A DNA stretch of 64,000 nt from Streptomyces griseoviridis (GCA_014649155.1 BMSM01000005.1:310001-374000); one strand, 5' to 3'; numbered from the stretch's first letter, positions 23,674 through 32,565 are shown. The notes: a model not told the origin generated them from the letters alone. Translations and numbers: made by a program.

Positions 23674-24677
23674 CGGTCCAGCAGGGGCGCGAACGACGTG
23701 TCGATCGCGTCGAGGGTCTTCATGGCGTCCTGGTACGTCGCCGCCTCGGTGTAGGCGATCGGGAAGGTCCTGCCGTCCTTCACCGCGGGGAGGTTCTTCC
23801 ACAGCTTCGATTCCATGGCGTACTTCACCGACTCCGGGACACTGCCGTCCGGGTTCACCGAGTAGGTGATGGCGTCGGCTTCGCCCAGCGAGTCGGACAG
23901 CTCCTCCACGGACGGGTACTCGCTGACCGACTGCGAGCCCGGACCGGCCTTCTTGACCTTGCCGTAGTAGGCGGCGCCGACGTCCTGGGCGACACTGGTG
24001 CCCCAGGACCCGCCGAACTCCCGCTGGAAGGTGCCCTTCGAGGTGTCGCCGTAGGCGCCGATGTGCCCGAACTCCAGCCCGGACAGCACCCCTTGGTACT
24101 TCTTCCTCAGCTCCGCCGCCTTCGCCTCGTACGCGGCCTTGTCCGCCTCGTGGCTCGCCAGCACCCCGGCGGCGTCGGCGTGCTTGCGGGACACCTCCCG
24201 CCACTGGGACGGCACGGTCGGGCCGACCGCCACGACCGGGGCGATGGACTTCAGCCGGTCCATGTCGATGTCCCCGAGCACCGGCGTCGGCACGCCCAGC
24301 ACGATCAGGTCCGGCTCGGCCTCCGCGATGGCCTCGTAGTTGGTCTCGGCCGCCGACTCACCCGCGACCTTCGTCAGCTTCTTGTACGTGGCGAGGTCCT
24401 CGTCGCTCAGCAGCGGCTCACCGCGCTGCCACGAGGAGATCCCGACGAGCGGCGCGTCGCCCTCGATCAGGGCGGGCACGGCGTACCCGGTGGCCACCAC
24501 GCGCTCGGGACGGGCGGGGATGGTCACCTTGCCGTTGTCGGCGGTGAAGACCCGGGTGCCGCCCTTCTCCCCGGACCCTCCCGCCGTGTCGGCGTCGTCC
24601 GAGGACGACCCGCACGCGGTGAGGGCCAGGGCCAGGGCGAGGGCGCCGGCCAGGGCCGCCGATCTGTGTGCCAGCAT
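23670..24677 (-). CDS. fecB: siderophore-binding lipoprotein (FecB/FhuD type)
   Basis: A 335-residue extracytoplasmic solute-binding protein. The start at 24677 is preferred over an upstream ATG at 24701 because AAGGAG lies 6 nt before it. A short signal peptide ends in the lipobox LALTAC with lipidated Cys 22. The periplasmic-binding-protein TroA-like fold shows RPERVVATGYAVPALIEGDAPLVGIS and YEAIAEAEPDLIVLG. It delivers the ferric siderophore to the two permeases, whose genes overlap it downstream. It begins 57 nt after the reductase gene. Confidence 0.93.
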   Translation of the reverse strand: MLAHRSAALAGALALALALTACGSSSDDADTAGGSGEKGGTRVFTADNGKVTIPARPERVVATGYAVPALIEGDAPLVGISSWQRGEPLLSDEDLATYKKLTKVAGESAAETNYEAIAEAEPDLIVLGVPTPVLGDIDMDRLKSIAPVVAVGPTVPSQWREVSRKHADAAGVLASHEADKAAYEAKAAELRKKYQGVLSGLEFGHIGAYGDTSKGTFQREFGGSWGTSVAQDVGAAYYGKVKKAGPGSQSVSEYPSVEELSDSLGEADAITYSVNPDGSVPESVKYAMESKLWKNLPAVKDGRTFPIAYTEAATYQDAMKTLDAIDTSFAPLLDR

Positions 24678-24734
24678 GCGCTGCTCCTTCGGTTCCTGCA
24701 CGGTCTCGGTGCTGGTGCACGTGCTCGTGCTCGC

Positions 24735-25631
24735 TCAGTGCTCGGGTCCGGATTCGTGGGGGCGCGGGTGCGGGTGCTCGTGGGGGTGCTCGTCCTCGTC
24801 GTCGAAGTCGGCGACGCCGCGCTTCCAGTAGCCGCTGACGACGTGGTCGGCCCGGTCCAGGCGCAGCACGTCGCGGACCCAGCGGCGCAGCGGCTTGATC
24901 TCGCCGGCCTCGCCCGCGATCCACGCGTACAGCCGCTCTCCCCCGGGCACCTCCACCCCGGTCACGGCCCTGGCGAGGGCACCGCCGGTGCCCGGCGGGC
25001 GGTCGCCGCGGTGCAGCCAGCGCACCTCGACACCGGCGGGCGCGTCGAGGTCGATCTCCTCGCCTGCGTCGGCGACCTCGACGAACGCCCAGCCCCGGGC
25101 GGAGCGGGGGAGTTCCTCCAGCCAGCGCGCGATCGCGGGCAGCGCGGTGATGTCGCCGGCGAGGAGGTAGCGGTCGTAGGCGGGCGGCACGAACAGGCCG
25201 CCGGGCGGGCCCGCGACATGGACCACGTCCCCGGGTTCGGCGGCGAGCGCCCAGTCCGAGGCGAGACCGCCCGGGTGCGGGGCGATGTCGATGTCGATCT
25301 CGCCGGCCGCCGGGTCGTAGCGGCGGACGGTGTACTCCCGGGAGACCGGTGCCGGGCGCGGCCAGCGCAGCAGGTCGCCGTCGGGTTCGGGCAGGCGGAG
25401 CGAGCCGTCCGGGTCGGGGAAGAGCAGCCGCACGTGGTCGATGGGGGAGTGCGCCTCGAACCCGGCGGTGCCCGGCCCGCCCAGTGTGACCCGCAGCAGC
25501 CCGGTGCCCACCATGGCGGTGCGCACCACCCGCGTCTCACGGACCCGGATCGGATAGCGCACCTTCTCCGGGCGGCGGCCCGCCCGGACCTCCGCGATCC
25601 GGTCCAAGTGCCGGCGGCCGGTCCGGATCAC
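24735..25631 (-). CDS. siderophore-interacting protein (flavin-dependent ferric reductase) with His-rich tail
   Basis: A 298-residue SIP/ViuB-family reductase that probably releases iron from the imported siderophore by reducing Fe(III). The FAD-binding barrel includes SREYTVRRYDP and the flavin site HPGGLASDWA. The C-terminal NAD(P)H half includes LLAGDITALPAIARWLEELP and YAWIAGEAGEIKPLRRWVRD. The GTG start at 25631 overlaps the carrier-protein stop as GTGA. Unusually, the last 25 or so residues are acidic then His/Pro-rich, which could bind metal. Confidence 0.92.
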   Translation of the reverse strand: MIRTGRRHLDRIAEVRAGRRPEKVRYPIRVRETRVVRTAMVGTGLLRVTLGGPGTAGFEAHSPIDHVRLLFPDPDGSLRLPEPDGDLLRWPRPAPVSREYTVRRYDPAAGEIDIDIAPHPGGLASDWALAAEPGDVVHVAGPPGGLFVPPAYDRYLLAGDITALPAIARWLEELPRSARGWAFVEVADAGEEIDLDAPAGVEVRWLHRGDRPPGTGGALARAVTGVEVPGGERLYAWIAGEAGEIKPLRRWVRDVLRLDRADHVVSGYWKRGVADFDDEDEHPHEHPHPRPHESGPEH

Positions 25632-25867
25632 GAGGCGGCGCCCGTCAGCAGCGCCGTCCAGTGCGCGAGTTCGGGTTTCTCCGCGAGGTCGGGGAGTTCC
25701 AGCTCGGGGGCGCCCTCGGCGCGCCAGCGCTCCACCAGGGTCATCAGGCGCACCGAGTCCAGGCCGAGGTCGCGCAGGTCCTCGTCGGGTTCGATCTCGG
25801 CAGGGTCGCAGCCGAGCAGCTCCGCGACGTCCGCGCGGATGCGGTCGGGCGACAGTGGCTCGTTCAT
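25628..25867 (-). CDS. stand-alone aryl carrier protein
   Basis: A 79-residue acyl-carrier-type protein. The phosphopantetheine site is S38 in DLGLDSVRLM, the arrangement of EntB-type ArCP domains. A GGAGCACCCCG ribosome site precedes the ATG. It follows isochorismate synthase by 96 nt and would carry 2,3-dihydroxybenzoate (or salicylate) to the EntF-like C1 of the NRPS. The usual isochorismatase half of EntB is absent. The aryl identity is inferred. Confidence 0.88.
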   Translation of the reverse strand: MNEPLSPDRIRADVAELLGCDPAEIEPDEDLRDLGLDSVRLMTLVERWRAEGAPELELPDLAEKPELAHWTALLTGAAS

Positions 25868-25963
25868 CGGGGTGCTCCTGGTGGGGTCGGGGCCGGCGGC
25901 GGGGCCGGCGGGTCGGGCGGGAAGGCGGTGCCGGGTGCCGGGTGCCGGGCCCCGCGTCCGTGG

Positions 25964-27160
25964 TCACACCACGTCCGTCAGGCCCACGGCCCGCAGCAGG
26001 GTGCGGAACTTGGCGGCGGTCTCGGCCAGTTCGGCCCGCGGGTCCGAGCCGGCGACGACCCCGGCACCGGCGAACAGCCGGACCGTCCGGTCGCAGACCT
26101 CGGCGCTGCGGATGGCCACGGCCCACTCGCCGTCGCCGTCCAGGCCGGTCCAGCCGGCCATTCCCGCGTAGTACCCGCGGTCCTCGGGCTCCAGCTCCTC
26201 GATCGCCGCCAGCGCCCCGTCCGTGGGCACCCCGCAGACCGCCGGGGTCGGGTGCAGTGCCTCGGCGAGGCCCAGGGCCGAGGAGGCCGGGTCGGCGGGG
26301 TCGCGCAGCCGTCCGGTGATCCGGGTGGACAGGTGCCACATCGTCGGTGTGCCGATCACCTCGGGCCGCTCCGGCACCCGGAGGTCGGTGCAGAAACCGG
26401 CGAGCACCTCGGCCACCCGGTCGGCGGTGTGGGCGTGTTCGCCGAGGTCCTTGGCGGAGGCGCGCAGGGCGGCGATCCGCTCCCGGTCGACCGCGTCGTC
26501 ACCGGAGCGGGGCGCCGACCCGGCCAGCGGGTTGGCGGTCACGGTCGCGCCGCGCCGGGACACCAGCAGCTCGGGGCTGGCCCCGACCAGGGTGCGGGGC
26601 GCGGGGTCGCCGGGCGCGGTGACGTCGGCGGCGAAGGCGTAGCAGGCGGGGTCCGCGTGGACCAGCCGGGCCAGCAGCGCGGGCACCCAGACCGGGGAGG
26701 CGGACGTCAGCTCCAGACAGCGGGCCAGCACGACCTTGCGCAGCTCGCCGCCGTCGATCAGCTCCAGCGCCCGGCGGACCGCCTCGGCGTAGGCCGCAGG
26801 GCCGGGACGCGGCGTGACCCGCCAGTCCGTGCCGGGTGCCACGGCGGGCGGGCGGGGGTCGGCGGGGGCGCCCGCGCGGCGTACGACGGCCGGCACCACC
26901 AGGCCGGCCCGCGCACCGGGACGGAAGCCCACGGCCCCGACGACCACCGGCTCCGGCAGCCCGGCCGTCGCGGCGGCCTCCAGCGCCTCGGCGGCGGCCG
27001 GGGCGTGTGTGCCGCCGGTGGCGCGGACATGGGCGCGGACCCCGTCGGCGAGCAGGGTGCCGCGCGCCGAGGAGAAGTAGAACGAGCCGGTCAGATAGGC
27101 CGCCAGGAGATCGGCGGACAGGTGGACGGGACGGGGTCGTACCACTGCTGATAGGGACAC
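25964..27160 (-). CDS. dhbC: isochorismate synthase (DhbC/EntC type)
   Basis: A 398-residue chorismate-utilising enzyme converting chorismate to isochorismate, the first step to 2,3-dihydroxybenzoate or salicylate. Motifs are GELRKVVLARCLEL, VGASPELLVSRRG, ANPLAGS, HLSTRITGRL, HPTPAVCGVPTDGAL and the metal-binding ELEPEDRGYYAGMAGW. The GTG at 27160 with AAAGGA upstream is preferred over the longer ORF start, which lies across the iron box. First gene of the siderophore operon; the iron box is about 67 bp upstream. No isochorismatase or dihydro-DHB dehydrogenase is present in the window. Confidence 0.92.
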   Translation of the reverse strand: MSLSAVVRPRPVHLSADLLAAYLTGSFYFSSARGTLLADGVRAHVRATGGTHAPAAAEALEAAATAGLPEPVVVGAVGFRPGARAGLVVPAVVRRAGAPADPRPPAVAPGTDWRVTPRPGPAAYAEAVRRALELIDGGELRKVVLARCLELTSASPVWVPALLARLVHADPACYAFAADVTAPGDPAPRTLVGASPELLVSRRGATVTANPLAGSAPRSGDDAVDRERIAALRASAKDLGEHAHTADRVAEVLAGFCTDLRVPERPEVIGTPTMWHLSTRITGRLRDPADPASSALGLAEALHPTPAVCGVPTDGALAAIEELEPEDRGYYAGMAGWTGLDGDGEWAVAIRSAEVCDRTVRLFAGAGVVAGSDPRAELAETAAKFRTLLRAVGLTDVV

Positions 27161-27226
27161 GTCGGCGAATCCTTTTCTCCGGCCGGCGCGGGACGTGCCG
27201 CCGATCAAGAGGACCTGTCGAGTGAG

Positions 27227-27245
27227 CAAAGTAAGGCTAACCTAA
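27227..27245 (-). promoter_or_regulatory. iron box (DmdR/IdeR-type operator)
   Basis: The 19-mer CAAAGTAAGGCTAACCTAA matches the actinobacterial iron-box consensus TTAGGTTAGGCTAACCTAA at 15 of 19 positions; the right half is perfect. It lies 67 bp upstream of the isochorismate synthase start. An Fe(II)-loaded DmdR repressor would be expected to block the whole leftward operon there when iron is plentiful. Confidence 0.85.
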
Positions 27246-27331
27246 GTCCTCTGGTGTCGCGCAAGAGGCAACCACCGCTTTCCCGAAGGAAGTTGATGTT
27301 GCATCAAGACGGAGGCGGTCCGAGGGGCCCG

Positions 27332-28003
27332 TCACCGCCCCTCGGCGGCAGACCGCAGCCCCTTCTTGCTCACCTTGCCGACGCCGGTGCTCGGGAAGGC
27401 GCCGACGAACTCCACCAGGTCGGGCACCTTGTACGAGGCGACCCCGCGCTCCCGCACGAACGCCCTGATCCGGGCGCCCTTCAGCGGCTCGGCGTTCTTG
27501 CGCAGGATGACGTAGGCGAGTGAGCGTTCGCCGAGGTATGCGTCGGGTACGGCGACGACGGACACGTCGTGCACGGCGGGGTGGGCGAGGATGATGTTCT
27601 CGACCTCTTCCGGGGCGATCTTCTCGCCGCCCCGGTTGATCTGGTCCTTGGCCCGGCCCTCGTCGACGAGGTGGCCGCCGGGGAGGCGGCGGACGATGTC
27701 GCCGGTGCGGTAGAAGCCGTCCCCGGTGAAGGACCGCGCGTTGTGCTCGGGCGCCCGCCAGTACCCCCGGATGGTGTAGGGGCCGCGGGTGAGCAGGTGT
27801 CCGAACTCGTCCTCCGGGACGTCGTCGTCCTCGTCGTCGACGATGCGGATCTCGTCGTCGGGGGAGATGGGGCGGCCCTGGGTGGTGACGACGGTCTCGG
27901 TGTCGTCGTCCAGCCGGGTGTAGTTGACCAGGCCCTCCGCCATGCCGAAGACCTGCGTCAGTCCGCAGCCGAGCGCGGGCTCCAGACGGCGGGCCGCCGA
28001 CTC
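27332..28003 (-). pseudogene. dhbE: 5'-truncated 2,3-dihydroxybenzoate-AMP ligase (DhbE/EntE remnant)
   Basis: About 223 C-terminal residues of a normally 540-residue adenylating enzyme. The retained part includes [61 protein letters not shown] and a C-terminal [13 protein letters not shown] with the catalytic Lys. Homology stops abruptly near 28003. The N-terminal half, including the ATP-binding P-loop, is missing. The ORF continues to 28075 through unrelated DNA that is the opposite strand of a methyltransferase remnant, and no credible start is seen. The enzyme would have loaded DHB onto the carrier protein encoded at 25628-25867, so that step must come from elsewhere or be lost. Confidence 0.85.
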
Positions 28004-28237
28004 GCCCTCAGCGACGGCACGGGCACCGACGAGGCGCTCGACACGGTCGCGGCCTGCACCACGCAGTCCGCCCACGCCTACCTCCTGCGGTCCCCGGAGC
28101 GGACCGCGTCCTTCCTCACCGGCCTGGAGCCGGTGGAGCCGGGCATCGTGCCCACGGTCGCCTGGCGCCCGGACGCCGGCCGGCCCGAGGAGGGCACGGC
28201 CGAGGTCTCCGTCCGCGGCGTCGCCCTCACGAACTGA
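28004..28237 (+). pseudogene. 5'-truncated S-adenosyl methyltransferase (DUF574-like) remnant
   Basis: The last 77 codons of a gene that resembles the C-terminus of the actinobacterial SAM-methyltransferase family (Methyltransf_19/DUF574). Supporting segments are [38 protein letters not shown] and VPTVAWRPD. All the AdoMet-binding N-terminal part is absent. The remnant begins exactly where dhbE homology ends, and its stop overlaps the end of the convergent membrane-protein gene by about 11 nt. Family assignment is from memory of the conserved [10 protein letters not shown] pattern, so moderate. Confidence 0.6.
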
Positions 28238-29222
28238 CGCGGCGCGCGTCGCCCGCCGCGCCGCCCGGCACGGGGTCCGGCCGGACGGCGCGGGTGAGTC
28301 CGGCGCGGGCCGCCTCCAGCTGGGCGGCGAAGGCGATGCCGAGGAAGAGCGCGACCGCCGTGAGATTGGCCCACAGCAGCAGGGCGATGAACGCGGTCAG
28401 CGGCCCGTACACGGCACCGAAGGCCCCGCTCTTCTCCACGTACAGGGCCAGCAGCCAGGTCGCCGACACCCACAGCAGCAGGTGCACGGCCGAGCCGAAC
28501 GCCAGCCATGTGTAGCCCGGCTGGACCCGCCGCGGCGACCACCGGAAGATCACCGCCGACGCCACCCAGGCCAGGGCGAGGCCCACCGGCACGTCCAGCG
28601 CGTCCCACCACCTCGGCCCGCCGCCCCCGCTCCCGGAGAACTCCGCGACCGCGTCCCCCACGGCCTCCCCGGCCACCAGCACGACGAAGCCCAGCACCAG
28701 CGGCAGCCCCGCGGCGAACGCCAGCACCGACGCCCGCCCGTACTTGCGCAGCGGCGGACGGTCCCGCTCGATGCCGTAGATGCGGTTGGCACCGCGCTCG
28801 ATCTGCCCCATGGCCGACGCGAGGTTCAGCACCGCCATGCCCAGGCCCAGCCACAGGGCGAGCGCGCCCCACACGTCCCCGTCCGCGGTGCGCCGCGTGC
28901 TGTCGAACACGTCGGCCACCACCCCCTCACTGGCACCGGGCACGATCCGGCTCAAGGTCAGCTCGATGACCCGGCCGGCCCCTTCCGTGTGCACGGAGGT
29001 CGCCAGCCCCACCAGCACCACCAGGCACGGCAGCAGCCCGAGCACCACCTGGAAGGCGAGGGCCCGCGCGTTGGTGAAACCGTCCGCGTACCGGAACCGG
29101 GCGAAGGCGTCGGCCAGCAGCCGCAGTCCGCCGTAGCGGCGCAGCGCGGTGTACGCCTCGTCACCGGAGAGCTCCTCCCCGATCATGTCCCTGGTCTCCG
29201 GCACGTGCACAGCGGTCCCCAT
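28227..29222 (-). CDS. YihY/BrkB-family inner-membrane protein
   Basis: A 331-residue protein with about six transmembrane segments. Family marks are [20 protein letters not shown] in TM1, [31 protein letters not shown] in the middle and [32 protein letters not shown] near the end. The chosen ATG at 29222 has GGGAGGGGG upstream. The molecular function of the family is not established; the old ribonuclease BN label for it is wrong. It diverges from the kinase gene at 29368 and does not obviously belong to either neighbouring pathway. Confidence 0.88.
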   Translation of the reverse strand: MGTAVHVPETRDMIGEELSGDEAYTALRRYGGLRLLADAFARFRYADGFTNARALAFQVVLGLLPCLVVLVGLATSVHTEGAGRVIELTLSRIVPGASEGVVADVFDSTRRTADGDVWGALALWLGLGMAVLNLASAMGQIERGANRIYGIERDRPPLRKYGRASVLAFAAGLPLVLGFVVLVAGEAVGDAVAEFSGSGGGGPRWWDALDVPVGLALAWVASAVIFRWSPRRVQPGYTWLAFGSAVHLLLWVSATWLLALYVEKSGAFGAVYGPLTAFIALLLWANLTAVALFLGIAFAAQLEAARAGLTRAVRPDPVPGGAAGDARRVSS

Positions 29223-29367
29223 CGTGGGCACCCCCTCCCTGTCGAACGGCTGCTGCCCTCTCCGCATGCCCCGCCGCCGCCGTTCCGTGCGGCGGACGTT
29301 CGCCGGCTGCCCGGCGGCGCGCCAAGCGGTCTGAAAAGCGCCTCGCCCCACGTCGTCCCTGGTTCGG

Positions 29368-31323
29368 ATGATGACGGGTGCGTCGAAGGCGGGGGTGAGG
29401 ACGGTGACGGTGCGGGCAGCGGGGGAGCACCGGGCGGCCGTGGGGACATGGGCGGCGGGAGCGGCCGGGGCGGCCGGTGCCGGCCTCGCGGGCTCCTGGG
29501 CGTACCTGCGGGCGGGGGCCGGGCCCGCGGACGTGGCACGGGACCTGGCGGTCGGCTGGTCGTTCGCCGTCGCGGGGCTGGTGGCCTGGCGGCTGCGGCC
29601 CGCCAACCCCACCGGGCGGCTCATGCTCGCCGAGGGCATCACCTGGTTCGTCGGCAACCTCCAGGGTTCCGGGCAGCCCGTGGTGTTCGCGCTCGGCGCC
29701 TGGGGCGAGGCCCTCAACCTCGCCGTGCTGGCCCACCTGCTGCTGGTCTACCCCGAGGGAGTGCCCGGCGGCCCGGCCGAGCGAGGGGTGATCCGCACCG
29801 GGTACGGGCTGGTCGCCGTGGGCGGACTGGTCCGCACCCTCGCCTACGACCCGGCCGTGGAAGGGGCCGGCGCCAGCTATCTGGCCTGCGGCCGGTGCGG
29901 GCCCAACGCGCTGCTCCTCGTCCACGACCACCGGCTCTTCGCGGCGGTCGACCTGACGTACCGGTGGGCCGGGGTGGCGCTCACCGTCGCGGTGGTCCTG
30001 TCCCTGGTACGGCGGTGGCGGACGAGCGGGCCCGCCCGGCGCCGCGTCCTGCTGCCGGCCTGGGTGGCCGTCGCCCTGGCCGTGGCCTTCGTGGGCTGGG
30101 AGATCCTCCATGTGCTGGCCCCGGACACCCTCGCCGGCGCCGGCACCTACCTGACCGTACCCTCCGATCTCAGCCAGGTCGCCGTGCCCGTCGCCTTCCT
30201 GACCGGTCTGCTGCGGATGCGGCTGCGGCGGGCCTCGGTGGGCGGGCTGGTGATCGCGGCAGGCAACGACCCCACGCCCCAGCGGCTCCAGGAGGAACTG
30301 CGCCGGGCGCTCGGTGACCCGACGCTCCGGCTGGGACTGCGCTCGGGGAGCGAGGGGCGGCACGGCCCCGTCTTCACCGACCCGGCCGGTGCCGTCCTGC
30401 GGATCGCGTCCGGCGCGGTCACCACCGGCACCGCCGCCCGGGCCGCCGGCGGAGCGGCGGACCCCCTCCCCACGACCGCCCCTGCGACCGCCCCCACGAC
30501 CCCCGTCCCCGCGACGGCCGTCCCCCACGGGACGGGACGGCGGGGGCAGGCCGTGACCGTCGTGCGCGACGGGCGCGAGACCCCGGAGGCGGTACTCGTC
30601 CACGACAGCGCGCTGCACAGCGATCCGGAGCTGATGCGAGCGGTGAGCGCGGCGCTGCGGCTGTGCCTGCGCGACAGCCGCCTGCGCGGGGAGAACGACG
30701 CCCTCGCCACCCGTGCCCTGGAGAGCCGCCGGCGGCTGCTGCGCGCGGCCGACGAGGAACGGCGGCGGCTGGAACGCGACCTCCACGACGGCGCCCAGGC
30801 CAGACTCGTGTTCGCGCTGATGGGGCTGGCCCGGCTCCGCGCCCGGCTCGCCGGCGGCGACGCGGCCCTGCGCTCGGACGTGGCCGAGACGGAACGCACC
30901 CTGCGCGAGGCACTGGAGGAACTGCGCGACCTGGCCCACGGCATCCACCCGGCGGTCCTGGCCCGCTCCGGGCTGGGGCCCGCCGTCACCGCCCTGGCCG
31001 AGCGCTGTCCCGTACCGGTCGTGGTGGCGGCCGGACCCGAACGCTACCCCGCACTCGTGGAGAGCACGGCGTACTTCGTGGTGTGCGAGGCGGTGGGGAA
31101 CGCGACGCGGCACGCCTCCCCCCGGGCCGTCGGGGTGACGGTCCGCCCGGACCGCGGCCGGCTGGTCGTCGAGGTGAGCGACGACGGCACCGGCGGCGCC
31201 GATCCCGGAGGCGGCGGCCTGCGCGGCCTCGCCGACCGGGTGGGCGCGCTCGGCGGCACCCTGGAGGTCTCCAGCGCGCCCGGGGCCGGAACCCGGATAC
31301 GGGCGGAGCTGCCGTGCGGGTGA
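29368..31323 (+). CDS. membrane sensor histidine kinase (NarL-type system)
   Basis: Up to 651 residues. The first 290 or so residues hold about seven hydrophobic segments (roughly 28-48, 60-75, 95-130, 145-160, 200-220, 232-255 and 268-285), so the sensor is membrane-embedded. A Thr/Ala/Pro-rich linker lies near residues 355-390. A HisKA_3 dimerisation domain has H473 in LERDLHDGAQARLVF; the HATPase part has CEAVGNATRHA and SDDGTGG. The start is uncertain, ATG 29368 or a GTG 30-40 nt later; neither has a strong ribosome site. The regulator gene overlaps its 3' end, so they are an operon. The signal is unknown. Confidence 0.92.
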   Translation: MMTGASKAGVRTVTVRAAGEHRAAVGTWAAGAAGAAGAGLAGSWAYLRAGAGPADVARDLAVGWSFAVAGLVAWRLRPANPTGRLMLAEGITWFVGNLQGSGQPVVFALGAWGEALNLAVLAHLLLVYPEGVPGGPAERGVIRTGYGLVAVGGLVRTLAYDPAVEGAGASYLACGRCGPNALLLVHDHRLFAAVDLTYRWAGVALTVAVVLSLVRRWRTSGPARRRVLLPAWVAVALAVAFVGWEILHVLAPDTLAGAGTYLTVPSDLSQVAVPVAFLTGLLRMRLRRASVGGLVIAAGNDPTPQRLQEELRRALGDPTLRLGLRSGSEGRHGPVFTDPAGAVLRIASGAVTTGTAARAAGGAADPLPTTAPATAPTTPVPATAVPHGTGRRGQAVTVVRDGRETPEAVLVHDSALHSDPELMRAVSAALRLCLRDSRLRGENDALATRALESRRRLLRAADEERRRLERDLHDGAQARLVFALMGLARLRARLAGGDAALRSDVAETERTLREALEELRDLAHGIHPAVLARSGLGPAVTALAERCPVPVVVAAGPERYPALVESTAYFVVCEAVGNATRHASPRAVGVTVRPDRGRLVVEVSDDGTGGADPGGGGLRGLADRVGALGGTLEVSSAPGAGTRIRAELPCG

Positions 31324-31958
31324 TCGTCGCCGAGGACTCCGCGCTGCTGCGCCAGGGACTGGCCCGCCTGCTGGACGACTTCGGCGTCGAGGTGGCCGCC
31401 CAACTGCCGGACGCCGACAGCCTCCTGGAGCAGGTCGTGGCGCATCGCCCCGACGCCGTGCTGCTCGACATCCGGATGCCGCCGACCCACACCGACGAGG
31501 GGCTGCGCGCGGCGCACGCCGTCAGGGCCCGCTGCCCCGGGACCGGTGTGCTGCTGTTGTCGCAGTACGCCGAGACCGGTGACCCGGTGCGCGCGCTGGC
31601 CCGTGACCCGCGCGGCTTCGGCTACCTCCTCAAGGACCGGGTCGCGGACGCGGAGGAACTCCTGGACGCCTTGCGGCGGGTGGCCGCGGGCGGCTCGGCG
31701 GTGGACCCCCGGATCGTGGAGCGACTGATGAACCGGCCCCGGCCCGGGGACTCGCTCGACGCGCTCACCCCGCGCGAGCGGGAGGTGCTCGGGCTGATGG
31801 CCGAGGGCCGCTCCAACGAGGCCATCGCCCGCCGCCTGCGGGTCAGCGGCAAGACGCTGGAGACCCATGTGCGCAGCGTGTTCGGCAAGCTCTGCCTGGA
31901 ACCCGCGCCCGACGACCACCGCCGCGTCCTGGCGGTGCTGGCCTGGCTGCGCGTCTGA
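31314..31958 (+). CDS. NarL/LuxR-family response regulator
   Basis: A 214-residue DNA-binding regulator partnered with the kinase just upstream. The GTG at 31314 overlaps the kinase 3' end by 10 nt. The receiver has acidic residues E7/D8 and phospho-acceptor D52 in VLLDIRMPP; the Lys lies in GYLLKDRV. The LuxR helix-turn-helix spans about residues 148-192 (LTPREREVLGLMAEGRSNEAIARRL). Targets are unknown. The secreted-protein gene downstream and a hairpin in its leader are the nearest candidates. Confidence 0.93.
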   Translation: MRVIVAEDSALLRQGLARLLDDFGVEVAAQLPDADSLLEQVVAHRPDAVLLDIRMPPTHTDEGLRAAHAVRARCPGTGVLLLSQYAETGDPVRALARDPRGFGYLLKDRVADAEELLDALRRVAAGGSAVDPRIVERLMNRPRPGDSLDALTPREREVLGLMAEGRSNEAIARRLRVSGKTLETHVRSVFGKLCLEPAPDDHRRVLAVLAWLRV

Positions 31959-31987
31959 CCCGCCCGCCGGCAGGACGCCACGGCCTC

Positions 31988-32070
31988 TCAGGGCCAGCCC
32001 TGATGTGACGGCCGGAACGGCTCCGTACGTTGTGGGGCACCGGGTGACCGCGACGGGGGGCGGTCACCCG
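31988..32070. promoter_or_regulatory. palindrome plus hairpin in the leader of the secreted-protein gene
   Basis: TCAGGGC-CA-GCCCTGA (31988-32003) is a perfect inverted repeat. Further on, 32041-32051 and 32060-32070 form a stem with 11-bp perfect arms and an 8-nt loop. The first could be a regulator site. The second could end the two-component transcript or act in the leader of the gene at 32122. Confidence 0.4.
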
Positions 32071-32121
32071 GGCCTCACCCACCGGCCCCCGCAGAGCCGC
32101 ATCGAGGAAGAGGAGAACACC

Positions 32122-32508
32122 GTGCGCATCAGGTATCTCGCCGCCGCACTGGGCACCGCCGGGGCGATCGGCACCAGCCTGCTCGTCGGAGCACCGACCG
32201 CGTCCGCGGACGGCAGCGTGTGCAACCCGGGCTGCGAGGCCGCCGTCGACTTCCAGTCGTACGGAGAGGTCTTCGTGGTCCACGACTACGCCTCCAACGG
32301 CGTCGGCACCATCGGGCAGTTCGACATCAAGTCCGGTGGCGTGTGGTACCCGTACGACGACGTCGTCAACGCCAAGGGGTACGACGCCGCCCCGGTGACC
32401 GTCGACTACGAGATCGCCGAGGGCACCGCCGTCCGCTACCGCGCCTGCCAGCACAACAGCTCCAAGGGCGCGTTCGACTGCGGCGGATGGCACACCGACA
32501 CCGCGTGA
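32122..32508 (+). CDS. small secreted protein, unknown function
   Basis: A 128-residue preprotein. The GTG start has AGGAGAA upstream. A Sec signal peptide (VRIRYLAAALGTAGAIGTSLLVG) ends at about TASA-DG, leaving a mature protein of about 98 residues. Four Cys (CNPGC near the N-terminus, CQHN and CGGW near the end) could make two disulfides. The body is rich in beta-prone segments (EVFVVHDYASN, VTVDYEIAEGTAVRYRACQ). It resembles small exported Streptomyces proteins of unknown role. A perfect 15-bp terminator follows, so it is probably well expressed as a single gene or with the two-component system upstream. Confidence 0.85.
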   Translation: MRIRYLAAALGTAGAIGTSLLVGAPTASADGSVCNPGCEAAVDFQSYGEVFVVHDYASNGVGTIGQFDIKSGGVWYPYDDVVNAKGYDAAPVTVDYEIAEGTAVRYRACQHNSSKGAFDCGGWHTDTA

Positions 32509-32519
32509 CACCGCTCGCC

Positions 32520-32565
32520 GCCGGCGGCCGGGCGGCCCGCCTCCACGCGTCGCCCGGCCGCCGGC
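32520..32565 (+). terminator. hairpin, 15-bp perfect arms
   Basis: GCCGGCGGCCGGGCG (32520-32534) and its exact reverse complement (32551-32565) flank a 16-nt loop, 11 nt after the secreted-protein stop. This is a typical high-GC terminator without a T-run. Confidence 0.8.

Noticed and set aside
28000..28010. Insertion sequence at the dhbE/methyltransferase junction
   Set aside because: No transposase fragment, terminal inverted repeat or target duplication is visible; a plain deletion explains the junction.
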